A stretch of DNA of 64,000 nucleotides from Embleya scabrispora (GTDB taxonomy: Bacteria; Actinomycetota; Actinomycetes; Streptomycetales; Streptomycetaceae). The translations under genes were made by a program, and so were the position numbers. Below, one piece after another: positions 55,939 through 64,000 of the stretch. Positions within the stretch are counted from its first letter, which is position 1. Each line of letters starts with the position of its first letter. The stretch spans positions 186,001 to 250,000 of the forward strand of contig NZ_MWQN01000005.1 in assembly GCF_002024165.1 (NCBI RefSeq), given 5' to 3'. The notes below the pieces were generated by a model, which did not search any database, was not told the DNA's origin, and was given only the letters and a program-made list of their open reading frames with translations.

Positions 55939-56388
55939 CTATTCGGTTGTCGCGGCCTTGTAGGCGGGGAAGAGGGGGCTGTCGGACCCGATGTTCAGGT
56001 TCCAGCCGTCGGCGGCGTATCGACGCAGGAGTTCCGCGATCGACGGGTCGTCGGGCGTGACGTCGACGCCGACGGGGCTGTGCAACACCAATACCGCGAC
56101 AGGCTCGTTCGTTCGTGACCACGACGCGGTCGCGCCGTCCCGGACGGGACGAAGATAGTGCTCGACGTGACGGACCCGCAGGAAGGGTCCGCCATCTCCG
56201 TGCAGGGTCGGCCCCTCGCCGATCTCACCGGCGCGAACGCTGCTCAGCGCGACGAAGTCGCCCACGGACGGCGCGGTAACCCCTTGATACCCGTCGTCGC
56301 GCAGGATCGCCCCCAGATATCCCTCGGAGTTCACGTCCATCCCCTGAACGTGTTCGTACAGTTCGATTCTGATGCCGAGTTCGACCAT
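55939..56388 (-). CDS. Hypothetical protein
   Basis: ATG 56388 follows GGAAGGA and gives 149 residues starting MVELGIRIELYEHV. It contains LRVRHVEHYLRPVRDG and AVLVLHSPVGVDVTP, a soluble alpha/beta composition. No known family. A longer in-frame start at 56469 has poor support. It lies just upstream of the ABC-exporter tail. Confidence 0.6.
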   Translation of the reverse strand: MVELGIRIELYEHVQGMDVNSEGYLGAILRDDGYQGVTAPSVGDFVALSSVRAGEIGEGPTLHGDGGPFLRVRHVEHYLRPVRDGATASWSRTNEPVAVLVLHSPVGVDVTPDDPSIAELLRRYAADGWNLNIGSDSPLFPAYKAATTE

Positions 56389-57051
56389 GAAGCGATCCTT
56401 CCAAACCAAGGGGCTTCGGTGCAGCCGGACGACCCAACCCGATCCGGTCAGGGCGCTCCGGCCCGGCAATCACCTTGAGCCGCGCGCGCGATCCCTCGAA
56501 CCGCGCGTTCCCGGCCCCTTCGACATGACAAACGCGGCGGACACCGGACACGGAGGTTGTCGCGGACCGTCCTTCCGGACGGAGCAGCCGCCGGATCCGA
56601 CCGAGCTCCCAGACCCGCATACGGGGCGAACGCAGAGCACGTTCGTAACTTGAGTCGCTTCAGTCCCTTCCCGGCCACGGTTGCCGGGGGGCGCAGTCCG
56701 GTCGACGCGGCCGGAGCTGGTCCCAGGGTCGGATACCGGCGGGTCCGTCCGGTTCCCCGAGTAGGACGACGCGGCTCACGCCGCGTCGTCGGACGGTCCG
56801 CACATCGCCTCGACGTCGTCCGGAATCGAACGTCGATGCACGACCTGGTAGCCGGTACTTCGTAGCGCGGGTGTCCACGCGGGTCGATGCGCGGGTCGGG
56901 TCGCTGCGCCGGAGGCGGCTTGTTCCTCCGCGATGCTCGTCCGTGGGCCTGCCCCCGAAGAATCACGCCCGAGCAGTCGTCGATCCTGCTCGGTCGGTGG
57001 GCGAGGTGGGCCGCCGGATCGGGTGTCCCCAGCTCCTTCTAGCATCCGCAC
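56389..57051. other. Long non-coding stretch
   Basis: About 660 bases without a gene. TAGCAT lies six bases before the ATG at 57052. Confidence 0.45.
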
Positions 57052-57513
57052 ATGCTGATCTCTACGACGTACACCCACACGTGGCGGACCGGTGCCGCGG
57101 CGACGTTCGCGGCCTATCCGAGGTGGGGTCGCTGGGGGGTGGTCGCCGTGCCCGTGGTGGTGTTGCTCCTGGCGTTCCCCATGGGGAGTCTCCAGATGGG
57201 TCTGTGGTCGGTCTTCTTCGTGCTTTTCATGGTGTTCGTGCACGGCAGGCACGTGCGTGCGCTGATCGGGCAGGGTGCGATCGACGTCGTGCTCGACGAC
57301 GAGGGATTCACGCGCGAACGACCCGGTGTGAGTACGGCGAGCATACGGTGGACGGCTACCTTGGGTGTGCGGAGGCAGTTCGGGCTGCTGGTGATCCGCA
57401 CGGCGCCGCGGTCCGTGGCCTCCGTGCCCGAGACCGCCTTCAACGCCGAACAACTGGCCCGGCTCGACGAGTTCATCCGCATGCGCAACTCGCCGACGGT
57501 GACCGCCGGATAG
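57052..57513 (+). CDS. YcxB-like membrane protein
   Basis: The 153-residue protein has two adjacent hydrophobic segments (VVAVPVVVLLLAFPMG and LWSVFFVLFMVFVHG) and a C-terminal PH-like region with VVLDDEGFTRERPGVSTASI, IRWTATLG and SVPETAFNAEQLARLDEFI, the YcxB-like pattern. Function unknown. No ribosome-binding site, and TAGCAT is placed for leaderless transcription. Confidence 0.75.
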   Translation: MLISTTYTHTWRTGAAATFAAYPRWGRWGVVAVPVVVLLLAFPMGSLQMGLWSVFFVLFMVFVHGRHVRALIGQGAIDVVLDDEGFTRERPGVSTASIRWTATLGVRRQFGLLVIRTAPRSVASVPETAFNAEQLARLDEFIRMRNSPTVTAG

Positions 57514-57618
57514 CTCGACGGCTGCCGCGTCGTCGGCCGGGTGTCGCTCGGGCCTGACGGATGGATCTTGAAGACCCGAGCCGACACCGGCGGGTGCGGG
57601 CCGACGATGCCCGTCGCG
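57514..57618. other. Spacer
   Basis: Short converging spacer, nothing seen. Confidence 0.3.
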
Positions 57619-57860
57619 TCATGGCAGGGCACTCGGCGTTGTCTCGGCGTCGGGTTTCGGCGGTGGGGGCCGAGTGTCGCCTCCGCCCGGGGTGTGCGCG
57701 ATCACGGTTTCCGCGATCGTGAGCGCGGTGTCGAGCTCGGTGCGCACGTTCGATGGGTTCGTCGCGGCTCGAGCGCGCGACGTCACCCCCGTGTTGTGCT
57801 GACGCTGTGGGCGTTCGCGTGGAGATCCTGCGGGTAACGCGCTTGCGGAGACGAGGAGTC
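57619..57860 (-). pseudogene. Remnant of a TPR-like RiPP-cluster protein
   Basis: RTELDTALTIAETVIAH on the minus strand resembles RAELDTALTMTEPIMAN at the end of the 36599-37750 protein. It is preceded by VTSRARAATNPSNV, which also occurs in changed form near 52790. No start or complete domain is present. It belongs to the field of fragments in this region. Confidence 0.45.
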
Positions 57861-58157
57861 GCCGGGCTTGACGCCCGAGCATCGCGCGGTGCCTTGGTTG
57901 CAGGTCGAAACACGCGGCGGGTTCCGGGCCTCCACAGGCGCAAGTTCCTTTGCGCGCGGTCCGCAGCATGTTCGGCGCCAGTGTGTCCGATGCCCGTCAG
58001 TCCCAGTCCACCTGCAGGGCCCACCGTCGGACGCGACACCGAATCGCCCTGCGGCGTGCCCCACTCGCCACGGGGATGGTGGTGGGGCCGTGGACGAGGA
58101 ACCGGGCGATCTCGGCGGAGAGGGCATCGGGAGGAAGGTTTCGCGATCGGCGGTGGT
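57861..58157. other. No gene seen
   Basis: Only shadow frames and part of the dispersed repeat. Confidence 0.35.
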
Positions 58158-58550
58158 TCAGCTCTCGAGCCACGCCCCTCCGGGTGTGTTGCGGTGGCCG
58201 CGCCACGCCGGGAGGCTGTAGCGGTTGACCAGGGTCCACGCGGTGCGGGTTGCGTCCTCCACCCAGGCGTGGCCGGCGGCCGGGATGGCGCCGACACCCC
58301 GCAGGTTCTCGGTGACCTGATCCTGGGTGATGTGGCCGTTGCCGCGGCCGAGGTACTTGAGGATGTACACCGCGAGGTAGTCGACATCGCGCGCGTTGCC
58401 CTGCCCGGCGAGGATCGGTCGGAGCCGACCGCCGATCTTCTCGTCCAACCCACCCCAGAAACTCCGCGTTCCCGGGCCCGGGAGCATGTCGATCAAGTCG
58501 ACCAGGTGGGCAAGGTCGGCATCGTCGGCCAGGGTGATGGTTCCGCGCAT
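58158..58550 (-). CDS. Hypothetical protein
   Basis: ATG 58550 follows GGAGGGGG and gives 130 residues. It has an acidic start (TLADDADLAHLVDLIDML), DYLAVYILKYLGRGNGHITQ and AGHAWVEDATRTAWTLVNRY. No membrane segment or catalytic motif. I do not recognise the family; the strong start makes it a real gene. Confidence 0.55.
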   Translation of the reverse strand: MRGTITLADDADLAHLVDLIDMLPGPGTRSFWGGLDEKIGGRLRPILAGQGNARDVDYLAVYILKYLGRGNGHITQDQVTENLRGVGAIPAAGHAWVEDATRTAWTLVNRYSLPAWRGHRNTPGGAWLES

Positions 58551-58736
58551 GAAGCCCCCTCCGTCGTCGGCGGCCGTACCGCCGGGTTAGGCGCCCAGTC
58601 TCGTACCCCTGCTCCCCCTCTGGAGGCGAAACGGCGAAGGGGCCCGTGGACCGGATCCGCCGGCGAGGCCGCAGGCCCGCGTCGGGTTCCCGCTGAGCAA
58701 GAACTGCGGCAGCACCCCCAAGCCGAACGCGTGGCG
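58551..58736. other. Spacer
   Basis: Nothing supported in this stretch. Confidence 0.3.
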
Positions 58737-59213
58737 TCACGCGCTCCGTGCGACGGGCACACCGAACACCTCGTCGAATCGGTGTGCCCGGGCGGTGCCG
58801 ACCAGGTGATAGGAGCCGCCGGGCGGACGCCACGAGTCGGCGGTGTAGTGCGCGACTTCGGCGGGGGTGAGCACGCGCAGGTCGCCGAAGACGTAGAACA
58901 GCGGCATCGGGGCGTTCGCCCCGGCGAAGACCAGCCCGGCCCGCACGCACGCCCGCGAGACGGCGTACCGGCCGGAAGTGGTGCTCGGCAGCGCCGTCTT
59001 CGCGTCGATGGCCACCAAGTCCCGACCGCGCGAGGCGATCAGGTCGGGAAACTGCCGCAGCGCCGTATCGGAGCACCTCAACGCTTCCCGGATCGCGGCG
59101 GGGTAGGTCCCCTGTCCGCACCGGTGCGCGGTCCAGCCGCGGTGTTCCAATTCCCGCATGACGCGGACTTCGTGCCGTTCCCCGACGGTCTTGCGCGTGT
59201 GCCAGTCGGACAT
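58737..59213 (-). CDS. PD-(D/E)XK (Holliday-resolvase-like) nuclease
   Basis: ATG 59213 follows GAGAG and gives 158 residues. GERHEVRVMRELEHRGW with a Glu, FPDLIASRGRDLVAIDAKTA with Asp and Asp-x-Lys, and a following beta strand match archaeal-type Hjc/resolvase-like PD-(D/E)XK folds. It could cut branched or foreign DNA. It is divergent from the 59292 gene, 78 bases apart. Confidence 0.65.
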   Translation of the reverse strand: MSDWHTRKTVGERHEVRVMRELEHRGWTAHRCGQGTYPAAIREALRCSDTALRQFPDLIASRGRDLVAIDAKTALPSTTSGRYAVSRACVRAGLVFAGANAPMPLFYVFGDLRVLTPAEVAHYTADSWRPPGGSYHLVGTARAHRFDEVFGVPVARSA

Positions 59214-59279
59214 CGGTCTCTCCCCGAGAAAGTGGCCGTGGTACCAAGTCGAATGGTTCCGTCCTACGACGGTACCGGC

Positions 59280-59301
59280 TAGCATGCCGTCATGACGGCA
59301 T
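59280..59301. promoter_or_regulatory. Palindrome over a start codon, with a leaderless -10 box
   Basis: ATGCCGTCATGACGGCAT (59284-59301) is a perfect 18-base palindrome that includes the ATG of the gene at 59292. TAGCAT (59280-59285) lies six bases before that ATG. A protein bound here could block transcription and translation of this gene and, as the divergent gene starts at 59213, perhaps both. Confidence 0.55.
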
Positions 59302-60179
59302 ACGTTGACCCACGCTTTCGTCCCACGCTCTGGCCGGGCGTTGTTGTCCCCACCCCGCCGATCCGGCAGTTCGACGAGGTTTGGGTCGACGGCGACTGGA
59401 TCTGCTGGGGCATCGGGGGACTCACGAAAGGGCCGGAACCGGCCGAGCTCCCCGAGGACTTCTACCTGCGGGAGCTCCTGGAGACTCCCGTCGACGACCT
59501 CGACGCCGCAGCCCAACTCTTCGTCGACCACGGACTTTTGTTCGATCCCGATTGTCGCGACCTGAGCCTGATCAACCTCGCCCAAGAGGAAATCGACCGG
59601 ATCAACGTCATCCCCCAACCCGGACACGACGAGGACGGCGGCTACCGGCTGGGCGTCCACCGCGACCTGGTCCGACTCCACCTGGAAACCGCCCAGGAAG
59701 CCGTCACGACCTGGCTCGCCTGCCAACGCGAAGGAGGCCTCGAAGAACTCGTGGAACCCCAAGTCAACGACGCCGAACTCGCTGCCGTACGCGCACAAAA
59801 CCCCAACCACGACCCACCGTGGCCAGCCTCCCTCGACGAACTGCGCGCCGTGGACATCGCGATCCGCGTGGACAACCTCGAAGACGCCCTTACCGGGGCA
59901 CTGAGCCGGTTCAGCATCGGACCCCGCGACCTCGCCGACCGCAACCCCACCGTCTACTCCGTCGCCTTCCTCCAGCTGTACAACCACATCGCCGAACAAG
60001 CGACCACACGACGCTGCGCCAACGAGAACTGCGGACGACACTTCGTACGCCAACGCGGACGCGCGACGTACGGCCAACACCGCACCAGCGGCGTCCTGTA
60101 CTGCTCCCGCGAATGCGCCCGCGCCCAGGCCCAACGCAATCTCCGTCGACGGCGCCGACAAGAAGCCGATGCCTCGTGA
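59292..60179 (+). CDS. Protein with a CGNR-like zinc finger
   Basis: The 295-residue protein ends in [17 protein letters not shown], then [20 protein letters not shown], a CGNR-type zinc-binding and basic DNA-binding tail. The N-terminal 220 residues are acidic and contain [17 protein letters not shown]. Such proteins are often transcriptional regulators, here possibly of the divergent nuclease. The start is set by the palindromic leaderless promoter. Confidence 0.65.
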   Translation: MTAYVDPRFRPTLWPGVVVPTPPIRQFDEVWVDGDWICWGIGGLTKGPEPAELPEDFYLRELLETPVDDLDAAAQLFVDHGLLFDPDCRDLSLINLAQEEIDRINVIPQPGHDEDGGYRLGVHRDLVRLHLETAQEAVTTWLACQREGGLEELVEPQVNDAELAAVRAQNPNHDPPWPASLDELRAVDIAIRVDNLEDALTGALSRFSIGPRDLADRNPTVYSVAFLQLYNHIAEQATTRRCANENCGRHFVRQRGRATYGQHRTSGVLYCSRECARAQAQRNLRRRRRQEADAS

Positions 60180-60300
60180 CCCGAACAGCCGAGACGGTAT
60201 CGGTGGTGCTTCCCGGACCGGACTCCGCGCGTGACTGTCGCCTGCCGTCGGCAGAGTCCCCAAGGACGGTACTTTCCGGTACCAGCCCCACCAGGCACGC

Positions 60301-60770
60301 ATGACCGCACAGATGTGCACCGTCGCAGGAAGGTACCTCCAGGCGTTCACCGTGGCATGGATCCACGAACCGGAGGAGTTCGGCAAGCAGGCGAACTGCC
60401 AGGTCGCGGTGAGCGTGCACGCGGTCTCCGACACCGCGTCGTGTCCGAACCAGTGGCGGCTGTTCCTGCCGCCGGAGTGGGACGCGGACGCGAAACGCCG
60501 CCTGCGGACGGGGGTTCCGGACGTGGTGCGACACGTGGAGAAGTGGCAGCTCGCCCTGGACGAGGCCGCGGCGTCGGGGATGCGCCCGCCGGTGGTGGTG
60601 GCGGACGCCGCCTACGGGCAGAACGCGCTGTTCCGGGCGGGTTGACGGAACGGGCTCGACCACGTGGTCGCGATCCGCGCCGACGCCGTCGTCCATCCCG
60701 CCTCCGCGCTCCCCACGACGCTCGCGTGGACGGGACGGGCCGCCCGTCGGCGGCACGGTATCGCGAGGCT
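60301..60770 (+). pseudogene. IS701-family transposase fragment
   Basis: From about 60301 the frame reads KQANCQVAVSVHAVSDTASC, WRLFLPPEWD, then VVVADAAYGQN, a DDE core of IS701-type transposases. TGA at 60643-60645 interrupts it, and the next in-frame residues NGLDHVVAIRADAVVHPA continue the same protein. Both ends of the transposase are missing and no terminal repeats were found. It ends at about 60770 against a NUDIX fragment. Confidence 0.7.
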
Positions 60771-60773
60771 GCA

Positions 60774-61019
60774 GTGCACCCGTGGGCGACGCTCACCCGC
60801 GAGGCGTACGAGGAGGCCAGCGCCGTACCGGGCGCGAGCGTCTACCTCGGCTACCTCCACGACCACGACGCGCTGATCTACGCCGGCACACCGGTCGCCC
60901 GCGTCCGCTACGCCGCCCGCGTCACCCGCCTGGGCCCGGCCCGCCCGGACCCGGCGACCGGCCGGGAATGGCGCCGCCTCCTGGTCGACCCCGCCACCGC
61001 CGTGGACGAAGACCTCGTC
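60774..61019 (+). pseudogene. NUDIX-domain fragment
   Basis: PWATLTREAYEEASAVPG, YLGYLHDHDALIYAGTPVA and DPATGREWRRLLVDPATAVD match the second half of the 45162-46301 protein closely (EAGAVPGAHTYLGY, LIYGGAPVA, LLVNPATAVD). It has no start and is joined to the transposase fragment on one side and a PIMT fragment on the other. Confidence 0.75.
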
Positions 61020-61036
61020 ACCGGCACCCGGCATCG

Positions 61037-61180
61037 GCGGCGGTTCCCGCCACGAAGTCGGGACCATTGCCCGCGGCCCGAACGCCCCGGACCTCGCCGA
61101 CACCTCCGCCGGACACGTCAACACCTGGAACCAAGACGGAATCACACCCGCACGTCCGCTTCGCAAGCGACCCGCACATT
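61037..61180 (+). pseudogene. Fragment of an FxLD-type methyltransferase
   Basis: RHEVGTIARGPNAPDLADTS followed by AGHVNTWNQDG aligns with RYEVGVIAHGPHAADLADTF and AGHVSTWDRDG near the end of the methyltransferase at 34515-36596. A small indel follows and the frame is lost. It shows that a second FxLD-like cluster, or part of one, once lay here. Confidence 0.7.
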
Positions 61181-61559
61181 CCACCCGGTGGTGCTTCGGC
61201 CCGCCGAGTGGAACTGGGCGGGCCGATATCGCCACCGGCTTCGCATCCGGGATCGCGGTCCTGGGCGCTGTCACGACACGGCGGGTCGGGCGGCTGTCAC
61301 GGGTGCGGTGACGCAGTACTGCTCGGCGAGGGGTGGGCGCGCTGTTCAGCGCGCCGCATCGTGGGCCTGAAGAGCGAGCGCAGCCCGACGCCGCGGGGGA
61401 TCGTCCTCTTCCTGCGGCGCGGCCAAGTCACCGACGATGATGAGGAGATCGCGCTCCATCACACGAGAGCCGGCCGACGGGTGAGGATGCCGGCCGGTCC
61501 TGCGTTCAGGGTGGCTGACCCGGACGCCATCGGCCGCTGACGGAAGAGGGGGAACGTGC
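61181..61559. other. No gene seen
   Basis: About 380 bases of degenerate sequence. GAAGAGGGGG before 61560 is the next ribosome-binding site. Confidence 0.4.
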
Positions 61560-62153
61560 ATGACGCAGCAGGAGCGCTGGGGGCACTGGCGGCCTGCGTT
61601 TCGCTCGGGGGAATCGGTTCGCCTGGTGCGTGCCTGGTATCGGCGCGTGGAGTGTCCTGCCTGCGGCGCGGCCGCTGGCCGCGCCTGTCGCTCGCCCTCG
61701 GGCTACGCCACGAACGAGCACCGGGCCCGACGAGATGCTGCCGGACAGCCCCCGTACGAGGAATGGCGGCAGCAGGGGCTCATCCCGGAGAACAGGCACA
61801 TCCCTGTTCCCGCGCTGCTCGACGCCTGCCGCGCGGCCCGGGAGGAGTTCGGGATCGACGAATCCGTCGGTGACGCCGTGGCGGTCGTTCGCAACGTCCT
61901 GACCGACCTGATCGGCATCGCTTTGGGCGACGACACCACATTCGACCGGCTCGACGACGCAACACGTGCTTTGGTCCTGGCGCGCGGACCCGAGGGAAGC
62001 GCGGACGTGATCACCGTCCTGGCTTCCCTGGTGGTCACGCTCACCCGCCGCCTTGCGGAGCCTGATGGTGACCCCGATGCGCTGTTGACAGCCTTGATCC
62101 GCTCACAAGTCGACCACGCACGCCGGCACCGCGTACACACCCGGAAGACGTGA
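61560..62153 (+). CDS. Hypothetical protein with a small zinc-binding motif
   Basis: ATG 61560 follows GAAGAGGGGG. Of 197 residues, 31-56 contain VECPACGAAAGRACRSPSG and a following NEHRARRD, the Cys-x2-Cys...Cys...His pattern of small zinc-finger domains in actinobacterial and phage proteins. The rest is helical (LLDACRAAREEFGI, NVLTDLIGIALG). Function unknown; nucleic-acid binding is possible. Confidence 0.6.
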   Translation: MTQQERWGHWRPAFRSGESVRLVRAWYRRVECPACGAAAGRACRSPSGYATNEHRARRDAAGQPPYEEWRQQGLIPENRHIPVPALLDACRAAREEFGIDESVGDAVAVVRNVLTDLIGIALGDDTTFDRLDDATRALVLARGPEGSADVITVLASLVVTLTRRLAEPDGDPDALLTALIRSQVDHARRHRVHTRKT

Positions 62154-62297
62154 CGGCGTCGGCCAGCACGGGCCTTGCTTCCCAACGTCGCGTCTCCGTT
62201 GGTCCGGTTCCGGTCCCCGTCGCGGCCGACCGTCCTGTCCGAGGCCTGGGGCGTGCCGGCGGTCGTCGACGAAGAACGTCCACTCCGGGTGGGGCGT
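62154..62297. other. Converging spacer
   Basis: Nothing supported. Confidence 0.3.
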
Positions 62298-64000
62298 TCA
62301 CGCGTTGGGGGACGTTCGCTCATCGGCCGGCGTCCTTGTCGTGGGGATCGTGCCCGAGCCGGAGGCTTTGGTCGGGTGCGCGCCGTACTGGTCGGACTGA
62401 AGCGTGAACATGTCGGCGTAGATCGCGCCTGCTGCCATGAGTTCGTGGTGGGTGCCGTGTTCGGCGATGCGGCCTTTGTCGAGGACGTATATGTGGTCGG
62501 CGTGTTGGACCGAGGCGAGGCGGTGGGTGATCAGGACGACGATGGTGCCGTCGGCGACGAGCTCGCGGATGCGGGCGAACGTCTCGATCTCCTTGCGGGC
62601 GTCCAGCGCCGAGGTGGGCTCGTCCGCGATGACCACGGGGGCGCGCCGGTACCGTTCGCGGGCCAGGGCGATGGCCTGCCACTGTCCGCCGGACAACTCG
62701 ACGCCGCCCTCGTAGTTGCGGTCGAGCAACGTGTCCAGGCCGCGGGGGAGGTCGGCGACCACGGGCCCGGCGCCCGCGTACGCGCACGCCGCACGCAGGG
62801 CGTCCTCGTCGGGCCCGGTGTCGATGTCGGGCCGGCCGAGGACGATGTTCGCCCGGGCGGTCAGGTCCCACCGTACGAAGTCCTGGGGGACCAGGGCGAC
62901 CTGGTCGAAGAGGCTGGTGCGGTCGGCGTCGGTGACGTCCACGCCGTCCCATTCGATGCTGCCGCTCTCGGGCCGGTACAGGCCCGCGATCAGCTTGGCC
63001 AACGTCGTCTTGCCCGAGCCGTTCTCCCCGGCGAACGCGACGATCGTGCCTCGGGTCAAGGTGACGTCGACCCCGTCGAGGGCCTTGTGGTCCCGGCCGG
63101 GGTAGGTGAACGACACGTCCTTGACCCGCACCCTGTGCGGCGCGGTGATCGTGCTTCCGCTGGTGGGGATGGCGTGCAGGTCGGCTTGGGCGCACGCTTC
63201 CTGGAGGTCGTTGGCGAACAGGGCCTGCTCGTACAGGTGTTGGATCCCGGTGACGAGGCCGGCGAGGCTGGTGGTGCCGGTGCGGATCGCCAGCACGGCG
63301 GTGCCGGAGGTGGCCAGGTCCGCGCGTCCGCTCAACAGCAGCCACGCGAGGGTGAGGTAGGTCAACCCGGACGCGACGCCCGACAGCGCGGACGCCACGA
63401 GGTCGGTGCCCGCCTCCGCCTTGGCCAGACGCTCCTTCTCCGCCTCCGCCGCCGCGGCCATGCGCTCGTAGTGGTGCAAAAGATACGGCCCCGCGCCGTG
63501 CACCCGGACCTCCTGGGCGGTGTCCTGCGCGGTCAACGCCCAGACGATCTCGCCCTGTTGCCTGCCGTGGTCCGTCCACGCGAGGACGCTTTCGTAGCGG
63601 CGCCGGGCGGAGCGCACGGTGCCCCACCCCGGCGGCAGGATGATCAGCAGCATCATCGGCAACAACAGCGGATGCAACACCGCCAACACCGTGCCCACCG
63701 CGGCGAGCGAGACGAGCGCGTTGACGACCTGCACGCTGTACGTGATCATCAACCGGCTCGCGTTGGTGCCCCACTTGGCGGTCTGCAGCAGGCGTTTGAA
63801 GTCGGCGTCCTCCAACGTCGCCATCTCCACCCGCATCACCCGCCGCAGCAACTCGACCTCGGCGAACCGCTCCACCTTCGGCTCCAACCGCCCGGTCGCC
63901 GCCGTCGAAGCGGCCCGCAGCAGCGCCCCCGTCACCCCCATCGTGGCCACGAACACCAACGCGGGCGCGGCGGAACGCACCCGGTCGGGGGTCGGGCCGG
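62298..64000 (-). CDS. ABC exporter (fused permease-ATPase), partial
   Basis: The frame is open to the window edge, so the N-terminus is missing. The membrane part has hydrophobic segments (VNALVSLAAVGTVLAVLHP, PMMLLIILPPGW, LTYLTLAWLLLSG). The ATPase has GENGSGKTT, VPQDFVRWDL, LSGGQWQ, VVIADEPTSALD and the H-loop ITHR. It is a type I exporter of the kind found beside RiPP clusters. A paralogous tail lies at 55838-55938. Its substrate is unknown. Confidence 0.88.
   Translation of the reverse strand, partial: GPTPDRVRSAAPALVFVATMGVTGALLRAASTAATGRLEPKVERFAEVELLRRVMRVEMATLEDADFKRLLQTAKWGTNASRLMITYSVQVVNALVSLAAVGTVLAVLHPLLLPMMLLIILPPGWGTVRSARRRYESVLAWTDHGRQQGEIVWALTAQDTAQEVRVHGAGPYLLHHYERMAAAAEAEKERLAKAEAGTDLVASALSGVASGLTYLTLAWLLLSGRADLATSGTAVLAIRTGTTSLAGLVTGIQHLYEQALFANDLQEACAQADLHAIPTSGSTITAPHRVRVKDVSFTYPGRDHKALDGVDVTLTRGTIVAFAGENGSGKTTLAKLIAGLYRPESGSIEWDGVDVTDADRTSLFDQVALVPQDFVRWDLTARANIVLGRPDIDTGPDEDALRAACAYAGAGPVVADLPRGLDTLLDRNYEGGVELSGGQWQAIALARERYRRAPVVIADEPTSALDARKEIETFARIRELVADGTIVVLITHRLASVQHADHIYVLDKGRIAEHGTHHELMAAGAIYADMFTLQSDQYGAHPTKASGSGTIPTTRTPADERTSPNA

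Noticed and set aside
60612-61274. Minus-strand ORF over the fragment mosaic
   Set aside because: It is the mirror of the NUDIX and PIMT fragments and has no motif.

Overview
The window is high-GC actinobacterial DNA, roughly 70 percent G+C by eye. It has GTG starts, GTGA/ATGA overlaps, leaderless -10 boxes, an XRE-DUF5753/DUF397 pair and DUF6461/DUF6210 proteins, which point to a Streptomyces-like organism. Almost no housekeeping genes are present. The content is accessory: RiPP clusters, lipoproteins, single nucleases, transposons and many gene fragments, as in a chromosome arm. No rRNA, tRNA or CRISPR array was recognised.

Layout. 0-1.2 kb: the end of a partial CDS and a Doc-like toxin/antitoxin pair. 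1.5-5.6 kb: a compact lasso-peptide cluster (precursor, cyclase with a C-terminal RRE/PqqD-like domain, B2 protease, PIMT-type methyltransferase). 6-16 kb: AlkB-like dioxygenase, two divergent paralogues, a frameshifted large protein next to an IS5-family insertion, and a phosphotransferase. 16-19.8 kb: an amino-sugar-like cassette (ACP-acyltransferase, NUDIX, DegT aminotransferase, Gfo/Idh oxidoreductase) with frameshifts and a truncated end. 20-29.5 kb: TPR protein, lipoproteins, GntR regulator, a tandem RNase H-fold protein, a PD-(D/E)XK protein and XRE/DUF397. 29.8-37.8 kb: an FxLD-type class I lanthipeptide cluster (precursor, LanB, LanC, SpaB_C-PIMT fusion, TPR-like protein).

38.7-44.35 kb: a Tn7-like transposon (TnsA, TnsB, TnsC/TniB, TniQ) with two nested sets of terminal repeats, each with its own target duplication. 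44.4-46.3 kb: a leaderless mini-ORF coupled to two NUDIX genes. 47-52 kb: hypothetical proteins, a Mrr-like nuclease, a 5'-3' exonuclease and a repeat protein. 52-62 kb: single genes among remnants (ABC-transporter tails, a deleted copy of the NUDIX locus, an IS701-type transposase, a NUDIX tail and a PIMT tail). The window ends inside an ABC exporter.

How the genes work together. Both RiPP clusters pair a macrocyclising system with a protein-isoaspartate-methyltransferase homologue, so both probably make aspartimide or isoaspartate-containing peptides. Fragments of related NUDIX, PIMT and ABC genes around 52-61 kb suggest that another such locus was once present and has decayed. At least seven genes would be repaired by adding one G or C inside a G/C run, so base-calling error must be excluded before they are called pseudogenes.
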